Shown here in pieces: positions 1-10,905 of a DNA stretch of 62,000 nt. The notes under the pieces were generated by a model that was not told the DNA's origin, did not search any database, and saw only the letters and a list, made by a program, of their open reading frames with translations. The stretch spans positions 6,388,494 through 6,450,493 of the forward strand of contig NC_135552.1 of NCBI RefSeq assembly GCF_964340395.1. Direction: 5' to 3'. Made by a program: the position numbers and the translations under genes. The DNA comes from Glandiceps talaboti (taxonomy: Eukaryota > Hemichordata > Enteropneusta > Spengelidae). The stretch's first letter is position 1. Every line of letters begins with the position of its first letter.

Positions 1-68
1 ATCTACACAGAGTTTGCTATTGTTACCACATGTGCATTGTTTACACTGTCTGCCTGCCTATGCATGTA

Positions 69-71
<3 letters not shown>

Positions 72-127
<56 letters not shown>
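72..127. repeat. (TGTC)n microsatellite
   Basis: This is a pure tetranucleotide run. The flanks from 1 to 754 are AT-rich and show no exon; they are presumably intron of the RIG-I-like gene. Confidence 0.95.
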
Positions 128-754
128 GGACATGATCACCCCAAATCTACTTCATCAATTTTCTAGCATTTGATATACATCTCATTGTGATTGCAAGAAC
201 TTTAAAGGCAAGATGAGCATGTATATATTTATGAGCATGTGCATAAATAATGTTTATATATAATTTGACACATCTTCAGTATTCATTCTTCAACTTTATA
301 CAACGTGCTATTTCCATTGATCATAATGCAGATCATATTTTTAATGATGCGTTGTGTGTAAAGGAGTCATTTGCATAATCATATTTACAAACACAGTATC
401 ATATATTCATAAATGGTAGCGCAGAATTTTATTGAAATTGATGGATACACTGGTGATACCAGACGTCATGTCGTAAGAACGTGTTTTATGCAAATGATCA
501 TTTGCATAATTATTGCATTTATCAATTGAGAGATACAAATTGTCATGACTGGTAAGACCAGAGTTCATATGTCGTGTAGATATTATGGATGTGATTTGCA
601 TATATCAGATTATCTATATGACTCGCCTGGGGGCATTTTGCTTGTTCAGAAGATGGTGTGTCGTTTATTTTACAAACAGCAGTAGTCACTTTTACTCACA
701 AAAACAAGCAAGTCATGAAATATATTATATATATATTCTTATTTTTCATTTTAG

Positions 755-3700
755 GAATACAACAACTGTTTATTTATAAATAAGGAAGCTAGGTCAAAGG
801 ATGCCTTGTATTATCTCGATAGATATTTTGAGAAACTTGAGGAGCTTAGAGAAGGATTCGATGAACTGGACAATCACCTCTTTGATAAATTCAAGGGTAG
901 GTATACACAATGCATTATACTAGACTACATTATTATATTAATGTCCATATAATGTAAATTTCGTTAATGCATTATCCCTTTGAGAAGCATCTTTGAGATA
1001 TAAGTAGACAACTAAGTAAGTGTACTCTTTGGCGTATTTCAAGTGTATTGCTTGCCATAAATCTTCGTCAGTGAAAAGAACATGGCGAGAGTAATATGCC
1101 AACCAAAAGTCTTAACAATTAACATATTGTATTGACTTACACATTTCTAGAGACATTACTTAGTCGTTTTCCTATACTCCTAAACACATCTTGTTATTGT
1201 CAACAAAAACATTCATTTTTGGGCCACTAAAACTTTACCTGTGTTAGTGATACATCTTCCGTATGGCTGTGTTGGCCAAATCACGGTACCTAATAAAGGG
1301 ACTGTGGCCAAATAAAATATTTCCGATTATCCGACTGACCCTAGCTATAACCATCGACCATAAACATGTTTTATTTTTTAAGATGCTGAGAATTACTTAC
1401 ATTTCCACGTAAACTTTCTAGCCAATTTTTAAATTCACATTCTTGGTTGTTAAGATTATAAGTTAAATTGAAACATTACAGTACAACACAGCTTGATATA
1501 GTCATTTAATTCACTTATAATTGCCTTCATTTCATCGAAATATTACACACGTGTTGTGACCAACAAGTATCGTGTCTTATAAATTGCAGCAATTTCTCAA
1601 ATGAAATGAAATAAATTAAAATAAAGGCCTACCTACCCTATCTTTCTGAAGTCTTGTTATCCGGAATAAAAACACGTTTTGCTTATTTTTGCTTCCATTT
1701 TGTTTGTCTACATCCAGGGCAAAGACCTGAAATAGAAGCGATTGCGAAAGATCCAACAAACAAAAATCCCGTGTTGGAAAAATTGGGATCTTTGATACTC
1801 AAGGCTTACCTTGAAAATTCCGAATCCAGAGGTATGATACTCACCAAAACCAAAGCTTCGTGCTATGCTCTGAAGAGCTGGATTGATGAAACGGATGAAC
1901 TGACTGAGTTAAATCCTGCTGTTATGGTTGGAAGTAGTGATAGTGGCGACATTCCAGGTACATAATAGGGAACTTGCAATCCAAACTGAGCATGCTCAGA
2001 CGCAAAGGACTATGGGTTTATCTGTGGTTATCGTAATACCTAATCTGGAACTACTGATAAAATTAACCTCCCACAAAGATCAGGGTGACTATGAATTGAT
2101 CATTCCTGGTTATAAACATTGTAACAATATTGTTTACAATGCTAATTGATTAGCATTTATTACCACATTTCCCATGATGCAACATTCAACATGGCGGGTT
2201 TGTAAGTTCCCTATTACGACAATAGCAGTTATCGTTATACACACACATACATGATTTACAACTGTTTCATTGCGACATGTTTAATATAAGTTATCAATGA
2301 ACTTGATGTAACTAATCCTCACAGTAGGGTGGCGTCTCTGATAGCAGGTTTTCCGAAAGTGGTTACTCTTACAGTGTTGATTACAGGGTGAATATGCATT
2401 GTCGTAACAAAGGCACTGGTATGACCCACTTGAGTACACAAACACATACAGCATATTATTAGCTTTACTGTGCGCCTATCGTACTTTGCCGACAACGTGT
2501 TTTCTGTAGTATAACCACAATTTAGATACTATAGTAATACGATATGCAAGGTGCAGATATGACATGAAATCATGCATTTGATTACGTCATCGCAGTCCAT
2601 ATCCCACTGTTGGTGCAGTTAGTATAACCAACTTAAACCGTACAAAGTTGTATGAAGTCTGCTTGCATAGTTTCAATATAGAGTTTGAAATTGGGTCGGA
2701 TAATTGTATTTTTCATGTACCCAATACAGCGAGAGGAAATATTGTTCACATATGAACCCATTTCGAAGACAAAACAGCTTGATTGTCAACTTGTCCAATT
2801 TACAGTTATTTTCTTCACGAAATAGTATCGACTCATCTGTTAAGATATATAATCGTGTGATTTACGGCAGGTATGACTCAAGAACAACAAGCCAGGGTTC
2901 TGGAAAAGTTTGAAGAGGGATACCATAAGATTATCGTGTGCACGAGTGTTGGTCAGGAAGGTATAGATATCAAGCAATGTAACCTCGTCCTCAGATACAA
3001 CTTTTCAACCAATGAAATTGGACGTATTCAGGCAAAAGGTAAATGTCCCTGTTTCTTAAAGATCTTTTGTTGAGCGCTAAGCTTTGTTGACTTTCAGAAA
3101 CATGAATCCAAAAATGGAAGCCTTGCTAGATGTCAAATATTCTTGTGGCGTAGTACATCGCAATCACAAACTATTGTTCCAGCTAAAGCATTTTCAATGT
3201 AGATTGCTAGGTGTATGTCTGTCGTGTAGTCAGTTAATACTTCAGTACCGGTAGATAGTTATGTCATCTGATGAAACTCACATGTCACATTTACTCACAC
3301 GATGCGTTACCAAATTATTTGGTGTCAAGGAAAGGGAAAATGTGTGTATTGGAAAAACTACACCATCTTAGAAGTGATTATAAGACAACCAAAGACAATT
3401 GCGTATGCAAAGAAAAAAATGCATTTTCGGCATTTACTAACGCCGTTGTTTTACGTTGTTACGCAGCATATACAATGTAGTTACTGTTTGACCAATCAAA
3501 GTTCTGCAAAGCGCAATTGCCGGTTATTCACACTTGTGATCGTACGAATGCAGATATTCTTAGGGAACAGTTAGCACATCGCAGTCATGATGGAAGACAC
3601 CGACTTTTAGAGAGCCATCAGGACCAGATAATGAATTATATTATGTTATGTAATGCATTCATGATATATAGTTCGATATAGAACTTCAGCGCTGACATGT

Positions 3701-4368
3701 CCATCTGTCTGTCTGTCCGTTTTACAGGTAGAAGCAGAGCTAAAGACGGGCACACATATCTTGTCACCAGAAGTGACACTAAAGTGAAACGACAGGAAGA
3801 AATAAATGTGTTCAGGGAGCATTTGATGTATGAAGCTATACGTGAAATCACAAAGATGTCAAACGATGAATTTGTGGCTAAAGTACAGCACATCCAGAAA
3901 AATGATATTGATCGGTGTGCATCCCCAGCTGCGTTTGAGACAAAAGAAATCCCGACGATTCCCGTAACTTTCAGATGTGGAAGATGTAAAAAAACAGCAT
4001 GTCTATCATCCGATTTCAGGGTTCTTAATAATTCTCACCATATTGTTGTGAATGAAAGGTTCTGTAAAGAAGAAATTACAATCAAAGAGGAAAGAAATAA
4101 GAGGAAGATTGATGATTTGTTTTTCAAAGAAGGTAGAGTACGCTGTATAAAATGTATGTACGACTGGGGAAGCATGGCCAGGGTTCCATTGCTCAAAGAT
4201 GGGGTTTTCCCAATCCTAAGAGTCAGAAGCTTTGAGTTGGAAATACCAGGACATGGTCGGAAACAGTACCAGAAATGGCGGGAAATACCATTTGGCATTG
4301 AGCCTGTCAAAATTCCAGGGAAATCTTCAAAAGGCGAAACGGGGGCAAGAGATCGCGAAGAGGAATAG
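755..4368 (+). CDS. RIG-I-like receptor (RLR) helicase, 3' four exons
   Basis: Cytosolic double-stranded-RNA sensor of the RIG-I/MDA5/LGP2 family. Exons are 755-896, 1718-1957, 2871-3038 and 3728-4368 (stop TAG). All three introns are phase 1 with GT/AG borders, giving about 396 residues. Exon 1 reads EYNNCLFINKEARSKDALYYL, the pincer/helicase-2 linker. Exon 2 has motif IV (GMILTKTKASCYALKSWI). Exon 3 has motif V (TSVGQEGIDIKQCNLVLRY), with Gln where vertebrate RIG-I has Asp. Motif VI (RIQAKGRSRAK) spans the exon 3/4 junction. Exon 4 ends in the C-terminal regulatory domain with zinc-binding pairs CGRC and CIKC, then DWGSMARVPLLKDG and KQYQKWREIPF. The C-terminal domain looks closer to MDA5/LGP2 than to RIG-I, but I cannot name the paralogue. 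Any CARD or DEAD-like domains and helicase motifs I-III would lie left of the window, so the gene is partial. Its downstream neighbour is another immune-type gene (TRIM-NHL). Confidence 0.93.
1963..2216. mobile_element. 254-bp MITE in RLR intron, next to the splice donor
   Basis: The ends are inverted repeats: TAATAGGGAACTTGCAA on the left and the complement of TAATAGGGAACTTACAA on the right. TA at each border fits a TA target duplication. There is an internal palindrome, CTGAGCATGCTCAG. The left end lies only five bases after the last exonic base (1957). No coding capacity is seen. Confidence 0.75.
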
Positions 4369-5162
4369 TCATGCAGTGGCGCTTTTTGAGCGATTGTACG
4401 TACATTAAGGGAGTGCGATTGTACAAATTGTGTACTTGTATGCCAAATAAGGCAATAATCGCCAGAGCCGTTATCTATTACCGGCTGATGTTGAATTGAA
4501 GGACTTGCTGAAACAACCTCCCCGGCCTTGCTCACAAAATGTCAACCTCTCTCACCCCTACCCCACCCCCACCCCCGTTCAATTACATGTTTAAGTCCCT
4601 GCATACCTACTCAAACTCCACAATTGTTAATCAAAGACCATATATAGTGGTCTGAGGTCTGATCAAAGACATTTTGAAGTTCCATTTCTGAATCCGTATC
4701 TATCTATAATCCAACTCTGTATACAACATTTATCATTGCTGTGATATGTTTAGTTTACTAAATATTTGTAAAAAAAAAAATCAAGCCACAGAATTTTTGA
4801 AAGTTTGCATAGGTGTAGATATCTTAATTTGTCTACAGACGAAGACTACTATAATATACATAATTTACTCCCACTTTTCAATTATTGTAGGCTATATTTT
4901 TACTTTGATATGACTACAAGTATATAGCGAACATCGGAATGTTTAGCCAGATAAGTATTTTCCAATAAGACAAATTATACGTACCGTCACGTGATATGAA
5001 GTAACCCATAGTGCTAGTGTTGGTACAGTTTCCCTCAAAATTACTCCACTTTTTCATGTAAGTATAATATCCTTCGATAGCCAATTGTAAATTGTGATGA
5101 GAATACCTAAACACTTAACATATTCTGTATTATTCTGTTTGACAGTTTTGTTATTAAATCAA

Positions 5163-5168
5163 AATAAA
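5163..5168 (+). terminator. candidate poly(A) signal of the RLR gene
   Basis: This is the first clean AATAAA after the stop at 4368, about 795 bases downstream, followed by a GT-rich stretch (5188-5208). It would give a ~0.8-kb 3' UTR. An earlier non-canonical signal cannot be excluded. Confidence 0.45.
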
Positions 5169-5210
5169 ACAAAATTTTGGTGACACCTTTGTTGTTTATT
5201 TGTGTGCTAT

Positions 5211-5258
5211 ACACAGGGTGCAGCGAGCATGTAACTGATTGCTCGCTGCACCCTGTGT
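5211..5258. repeat. perfect 19-bp-stem hairpin
   Basis: Arms 5211-5229 and 5240-5258 are exact reverse complements (ACACAGGGTGCAGCGAGCA) around a 10-base loop. It lies about 45 bases past the candidate RLR poly(A) signal. A related half-site (CAGGGAGCAGCGAGCATGTGA) occurs alone near 48960, so this is probably a dispersed repeat. Confidence 0.85.
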
Positions 5259-5895
5259 GCTATCCTGATACATAAGTCACAGGTTTACATGTCAGTATAA
5301 ATATCAATGGGGCTATTACCAAATATCACATCTTCTTTCAACTTATTCCCCATCTTATCATTCATGTACGACTCCTTTATATCTACACTAGCTGCAGTTA
5401 GGACATTTTCTTCATCAAATGATATATTCACTAAAAAATCAGTAAAAATTGTTACTTTTTAAGTAACTTTAACAGTAAGTATCTGATAAAATGGCCTTAT
5501 TTTAATTCCTATGTTCCTACACATCCACATATAAAATTCAGAAGGGGCGATGGATGGATCAATGTCTTGAGTGTCCTCTATATATTACCTTCTCCTTTCT
5601 TCTTCTTTCACAATAATTGATAGTTCAACATATCAAATAAGTTATTACAATGTCTTCAACATGTACATCAGTATACAATGTATCTCTTAAAATTCATTGT
5701 TCACCAAAGATTAGTTTTTTGGAAATGGTATATGAGACGGAATTTATTCAGCGGATAATCTATCTAGCAAATGACATTAACTATGAATCTAGCTACGATA
5801 CCTTGCATCACATATCATATTCACAATCTCAGAATCTCAAAATACTTGTCAACATAACGCATCACTCTAATTGCGTCATGCTTGCTTGGTTTCCC

Positions 5896-6002
5896 CACTC
5901 AATCAATCGATCGATCGATCGATCGATCGATCAGTCAGTCAGTCAGTCAGTCAGTCAGTCAGTCAGTCAGTCAGTCAGTCAGTCAGTCAGTCAGTCAGTC
6001 AG

Positions 6003-6037
<35 letters not shown>

Positions 6038-6290
6038 ATCGATCGATCGATCGATCGATCGATCGATCGATCGATCAATCAATCAATCAATCAATCAAAT
6101 AACCAATAAGCCAACAAACTAATCAACCAACGAACCAACTAATCAATCAATCAATCAATCAATCAATCAACCAACCAACCAACCAATTAATTATTGATTG
6201 ATTAATTAATTAATTAATTAATTAATTAATTAATCAAAAAACACCCAACCAACCAACCAACCACACCAATTAATCAATCAATCACATGGC
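5896..6290. repeat. compound tetranucleotide microsatellite
   Basis: Successive blocks of ATCG, AGTC, AATC, ATCG, AATC, AACC and ATTA units, with short interruptions. Open frames across it (repeating Ser-Ile-Asp-Arg or Ser-Val-Ser-Gln) follow from the repeat and are not genes. The rest of the 4369-6798 intergenic stretch shows nothing else I can support. Confidence 0.95.
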
Positions 6291-6798
6291 TATCAATTAC
6301 GACTTTATAATAAGAGACACGGTTTGAGCAATGGAGACAAGACAGAGTATAACTGTTGTTCACATTTAGTAGTGATAACAAGTCAAGGTACTAAGCACCT
6401 TGATTTTCATTTCAGACATTTATTGTTTTGATGATAACAAATAACAGTGCAGTAAGGATCCTTCATAATATAAGATGCCATGGCCATGGATGTATCGAAT
6501 CTACAGAGCAGGATTTTAACATTAAATTTATTATTCTTTTGTTTGAATTATGCAAAATATTTTTCTTTTTTTCAAAATATGAATGACACAAATCATAACC
6601 GAGGTGAAAGAAGTCTTTCCATATTGGCGAATTCCTGGTAAAGTATCGTTAATAGTAAACAGTACCAAGACATTTGATATAATACTTTTCTTGGAAGTAG
6701 ATCTTTTGCATACTAACTTCATAAACACGTGATCAAGCTGTCCAATGGCACGCGTTTACTAGTGTGTCCTGAAGTACAGGGGTCATAAACGCGTAGAC

Positions 6799-6810
6799 GG
6801 GACTTTCCCC
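6799..6810 (+). promoter_or_regulatory. NF-kappaB-type site upstream of TRIM-NHL
   Basis: GGGACTTTCCCC contains the exact kappaB consensus GGGACTTTCC and ends 45 bases before the ATG at 6855. No TATA box is evident. Rel-family control of an immune TRIM gene is plausible but is inference. Confidence 0.6.
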
Positions 6811-6854
6811 TCCACACCGAATGACTAACTTGTAACAACAACGTAACTCACAAT

Positions 6855-9097
6855 ATGGCGACAGAGGCGGCAAAATTCCTGGAGCAAATTGACGCAAATT
6901 TCTTGAACTGTGGAATTTGCATTGAACGATACCAACTTGCTAAAGGTTTGCCATGTATGCACAGTTTCTGTGAAAAGTGCCTTTCAACACTAGCAGATAG
7001 GAATTCCACTTTACTCTGTCCTCTGTGTCGGGAGAAAATCACATTACCAGCTGGGGGAGTGGCAGACCTACCAAACAACTTCTTTCTCAATGAATTGGTA
7101 AGGCATTTCAACGAACGAGAAGAAAAGGTGACAGAATCAAACACATGTGTTGGGTGCAGAGAGGGGGACAACACTCTAAGATGCATAGAATGTGGAATAT
7201 TCTTCTGCGGTAGTTGTGCACGTACACACCAGAATATTCCACTGACCCGTACACATCTACTGATGTCAGTAGACGATTTCACTACAGCCAAGTCGAGTGA
7301 CCCAGCTTTAGTACAACCACCGATGTACTGCAGTAAACATCCTACCCAGCCGGTGAAGTTTTACTGCGATACATGTGATGTTCCCATCTGCCTTGAATGT
7401 ACCGCCCTTGATCATAAAATAACAGAACACAGTTATCGCTACCTTAAGGATGCAGCTGCAGAATATACGAGAGAGTTGAGGAAATGTTGACCAAACTTAA
7501 AATGAAAGAAAAAGAAGCAAAGACTGGTAAGCAAGCTGTAGAACGTATGTCACAGTCTTTGGATAGCCGTATTCGTGTTGAAGAAAAGAAACTCAACGAC
7601 CACATGGAAAATGTTGTTATGGAAATAACTCGCATGGTGGCTGTGATACGAGAAAATGGAAAACAGTTGATGACACAACTAAGAGAAGAATATGAAAACA
7701 GAAGACAAAAACTGGAAGCACAGCATAAAGAACTTGACATTGCTGAAAACTATCTGGCCAATGTAGTAGAATTTGCAGAGGAACTGATGCATGATAGGAA
7801 TGCTGCAAAGATGATGTCATCAACGAAGGGAATGATGTCACACATGAAAGAACTGATAGCCATTGAAGTGAAAAGTGAACCAATCGAGGATGACAACATA
7901 GAGTTCAAGAGGTCAGAAGACTCCCTTAAAAACAAGTCTTTGGGAGTGATTGTAACCACTGCTGATATCCAGTATAAACTCAGTGACATTCCTAAAGTTG
8001 TAAGAATCAATGAGAAGATTCAGACAACTTTAACGAGAAAAGACAAGTCTGCCAAGAAGAAGACAGAAAGTGTGAAGAAAGAAGACATCAAAGCAGTGAT
8101 GAAGACACCTGACAACAAGATAAAGGATGTGTAAGTTAGAGACAGTAACAATGACACATTCTCAGTGAGATACACTGGTACCATGACAGGATGTCATGAA
8201 CTATCAGTCAAAGTTAGAAATAAACCAATAGAATTAGAAGGGTCACCTGTTATAATCAAAGTTATTCCCAAGAGGGGGTTAGTAAGGAAGATAGGACAGC
8301 AAGGCACTGGGAAGGGTAAGTTAAAAAACACTTGGGGATTGGATCTTATCAGAAACAGATATGCTGTAGTTTGTGATAAAGGTAATAATAGGTTGCAGTT
8401 GTTTGATGTAACTACTGGTAAGGATACACAAACTATTGAGTTTAACTTAGGTCAACCATGCAAACCAAGGTATGTTGCCATTTCAGCCAAGGGTTACATT
8501 TTCTTTACAGGCATTGGCACTAAACAAGTCATTGTTTGTGATGAGAATGGTAAATGGATCGGATGCTTTGGGATGGGAACCCTTAGCAACCCAATGGGCA
8601 TTGCCATCAATCCAATCAATGGTAGAGTGTATGTAGCTGACAGTACAGCTCATTGTATAAAAATCTTTGAACAAGATGGTACATATATAATGTCATTTGG
8701 TAACCTGGGTGATGGGGATGCTGAGTTTAATCAACCCGTTGGTGTTACTGTATCAATGAATGGTAACATTATTGTGAGTGATAGTAATAACAGTCGCATT
8801 CAACTTGTTAATAGTGATTGTAAATTTCTGCACAAATTTGGTAGTTGGGGTGATAGTGTTGGTCAGTTCAATAACCCATGGGATGTGACCACAGATAGTG
8901 GTTGCAACATTTATGTCAGTAATTGGGGCAATGGCAAAGTTCAGAAGTTTGATTGTCATGGAAATTTCATCTGTCGTATTGACAGTGATGGGGATGGGTT
9001 AAAAAATGCTATTGGTATCTGTGTTACCGATGATGAGCCATGTGAAGTCTTTGTAGCTGACGATGGCAATAAATGTATCAGGGTGTATTCACAGTGA
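6855..9097 (+). CDS. TRIM-NHL E3 ligase, single exon, interrupted frame (candidate pseudogene)
   Basis: Intronless TRIM2/3/TRIM71-like protein of about 745 codons. The frame runs 6855-7490, then continues in another frame from about 7475 to 9097 with one in-frame TAA at 8132-8134. Order: C3HC4 RING (NCGICIERY, PCMHSFCEKC, CPLCREK; residues ~18-62); B-box 1 (CVGCREGDNTLRCIECG, CGSCARTH); B-box 2 (YCSKHPTQPVKFYCDTCDVP); a charged coiled coil; a Lys-rich linker; a filamin-like segment (RDSNNDTFSVRYTGTMTGCH, GSPVIIKV); and six NHL blades ending FVADDGNKCIRVYSQ. Such proteins ubiquitinate substrates via the RING and bind RNA or protein via the NHL propeller. The frame breaks at a GA repeat (7469-7475), where one extra GA would explain it. 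The TAA falls in the filamin-like strand. The start ATGG has a good context with a kappaB site upstream. Sequence error, allele or recent pseudogene are all possible; the rest is well conserved. Confidence 0.9.
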
Positions 9098-9312
9098 ATG
9101 AGTTCCTCACTGTGAACATCATGATATGTGGTACACTGTGTCAACTGAGGTGTTCATGTCAGTGACCAGATAACCACTTGTAAGATGAGAAGTTGGACTT
9201 GGTCGTTACAGCACAATTGATTTACAAAGTCCAAACCAGTGATTATTAATTATAGATCATTGTCGCTACCAATACAATGTTAAATATTTGCATTTCAAAG
9301 AAAATATGTAAC

Positions 9313-9318
9313 AATAAA
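9313..9318 (+). terminator. poly(A) signal of TRIM-NHL
   Basis: AATAAA lies 216 bases after the stop codon at 9095-9097. It is the first canonical signal on that strand. Confidence 0.6.
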
Positions 9319-9565
9319 ATGTAACCTTTAGACATTTGTCTCTATGGCATTATAGAAATACCTAATAATAGCCTTCCTTAAAGTGATAGAAACTAGGAAA
9401 ATAAAAACAACAAACTTAATCCTTGTGGACAATTTGCATCTATTTACAGAGATTTGTTTACCATTATACCAAGGTAACTATAAACAGCACTATATAATGA
9501 GACTATACCATAAACAGTGGTTTGTGGGCTAAGTTGTGAGTTTGTAGTTCTCTTCAATTCAGTCA

Positions 9566-9684
<119 letters not shown>

Positions 9685-10260
9685 AATTTGATACATCGGT
9701 CCAGTTAGTACAAAATTATCACAGAAAACATCTTTATAGATCAAGCTTCAAACAGCTTATTTACATATATCATTGCTGTATACAATGAGTGTTTAATGAT
9801 ATCTTTAACTTTCTGTGACTTCAGTGTCAGTACTATTCTTTACTTTGATTGGTCAATACTATCACCACAGGTGTCTAGTATTGTGAAATGTGAGTGACTC
9901 GTTCTAGTAATCTACACGGACATATTGATCATTTTTTGGGAGTGTGTTTTGTGAATAGCTGTAATCAATTCTCTCTAACAAGTGTAAAGTAATTGACTTC
10001 ATGGTGTTGAAATTTATCAATTTTGAAGGAGCAAATAAAGTTTTAACGAAAAAGGAATATTTGTTCTGTTCATGAATCAACATCACTGATTGTATGATAG
10101 CGACCCCAAGAGCATATATCAGAACAAAAATTGTTTATTGCTTAAATTTGGGAACTTCAATAAAATGAATTGCTTGAGGTTTCTTTCTAATATTTAGCAC
10201 AACTGAACTGATAAGAAGTGTTATTCTGCAGATTTTCTTCAAATATTTTGACACAATTGG

Positions 10261-10905
10261 CCCTAGCAACCATGACCACGCCCTTAGCAACAACCAAATA
10301 GTATATTTTTGTCAAATAAAAATATCATCTCAGTGGCAAGTTAACATTCAAAAAATGTATGCAAATATCCCTAGCAACCATGACCATGCCCATAGCAACA
10401 GCCAGATGGTGTATTTCAAATAAGATATTAATAGACAATTGAATAAACATTCATAAAATGTATGAAAATTTGCCTAGCAACAAGACCACGCCAATAGCAA
10501 CAGCCAGACAATCACATATATTGCAAAGATAACAGGAATTAATAGGCATAAAACATTCAAAAAATATATGTATGCCTAGCAACAAGACCACACCCATAGT
10601 AACAGCCAAATGATCATGTACATAGCAAAGATAACAGGGATTAATAGACAAATGAATAAACATTCAAAAAATGTATGCAAATGTTCCTAGAAACAAGACC
10701 ACGCCCATAGCAACAGCCAAATTATCACGTATATTGCAAAGATAACATCAGGGATTCATAGACAAGTGAACATTCAAAAACTGTATGCAAATATGTCTAG
10801 CAACATGACCATGCCCATAGCAACAGCCAAATGATCACATATATTGCAAAGATAACAACATGGTTGGATACGATAGGCAACTGGATAGTCTTTCAGCAAA
10901 TGAAC
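10261..10905. repeat. minisatellite of ~103-111 bp units, six copies
   Basis: Six diverged direct repeats begin near 10262, 10369, 10472, 10575, 10686 and 10796. Each opens with a pair of half-sites, CCTAGCAAC and CATAGCAAC, about 20 bases apart, then an AT-rich segment with CAAAGATAACAG and ATTCAAAAAATGTATG. The complements GTTGCTAGG and GTTGCTATGG resemble RFX X-box halves. Confidence 0.85.

Noticed and set aside
5871-6122. Three overlapping long frames of Ser-Ile-Asp-Arg / Ser-Val-Ser-Gln repeats
   Set aside because: They are translations of a tetranucleotide microsatellite and are open in all frames for that reason.
8129-8169. GTAAGT at the TRIM stop codon and a CAG about 40 bases on, as a tiny intron removing the stop
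   Set aside because: Too short for a spliceosomal intron, and it would delete a conserved filamin-like strand.
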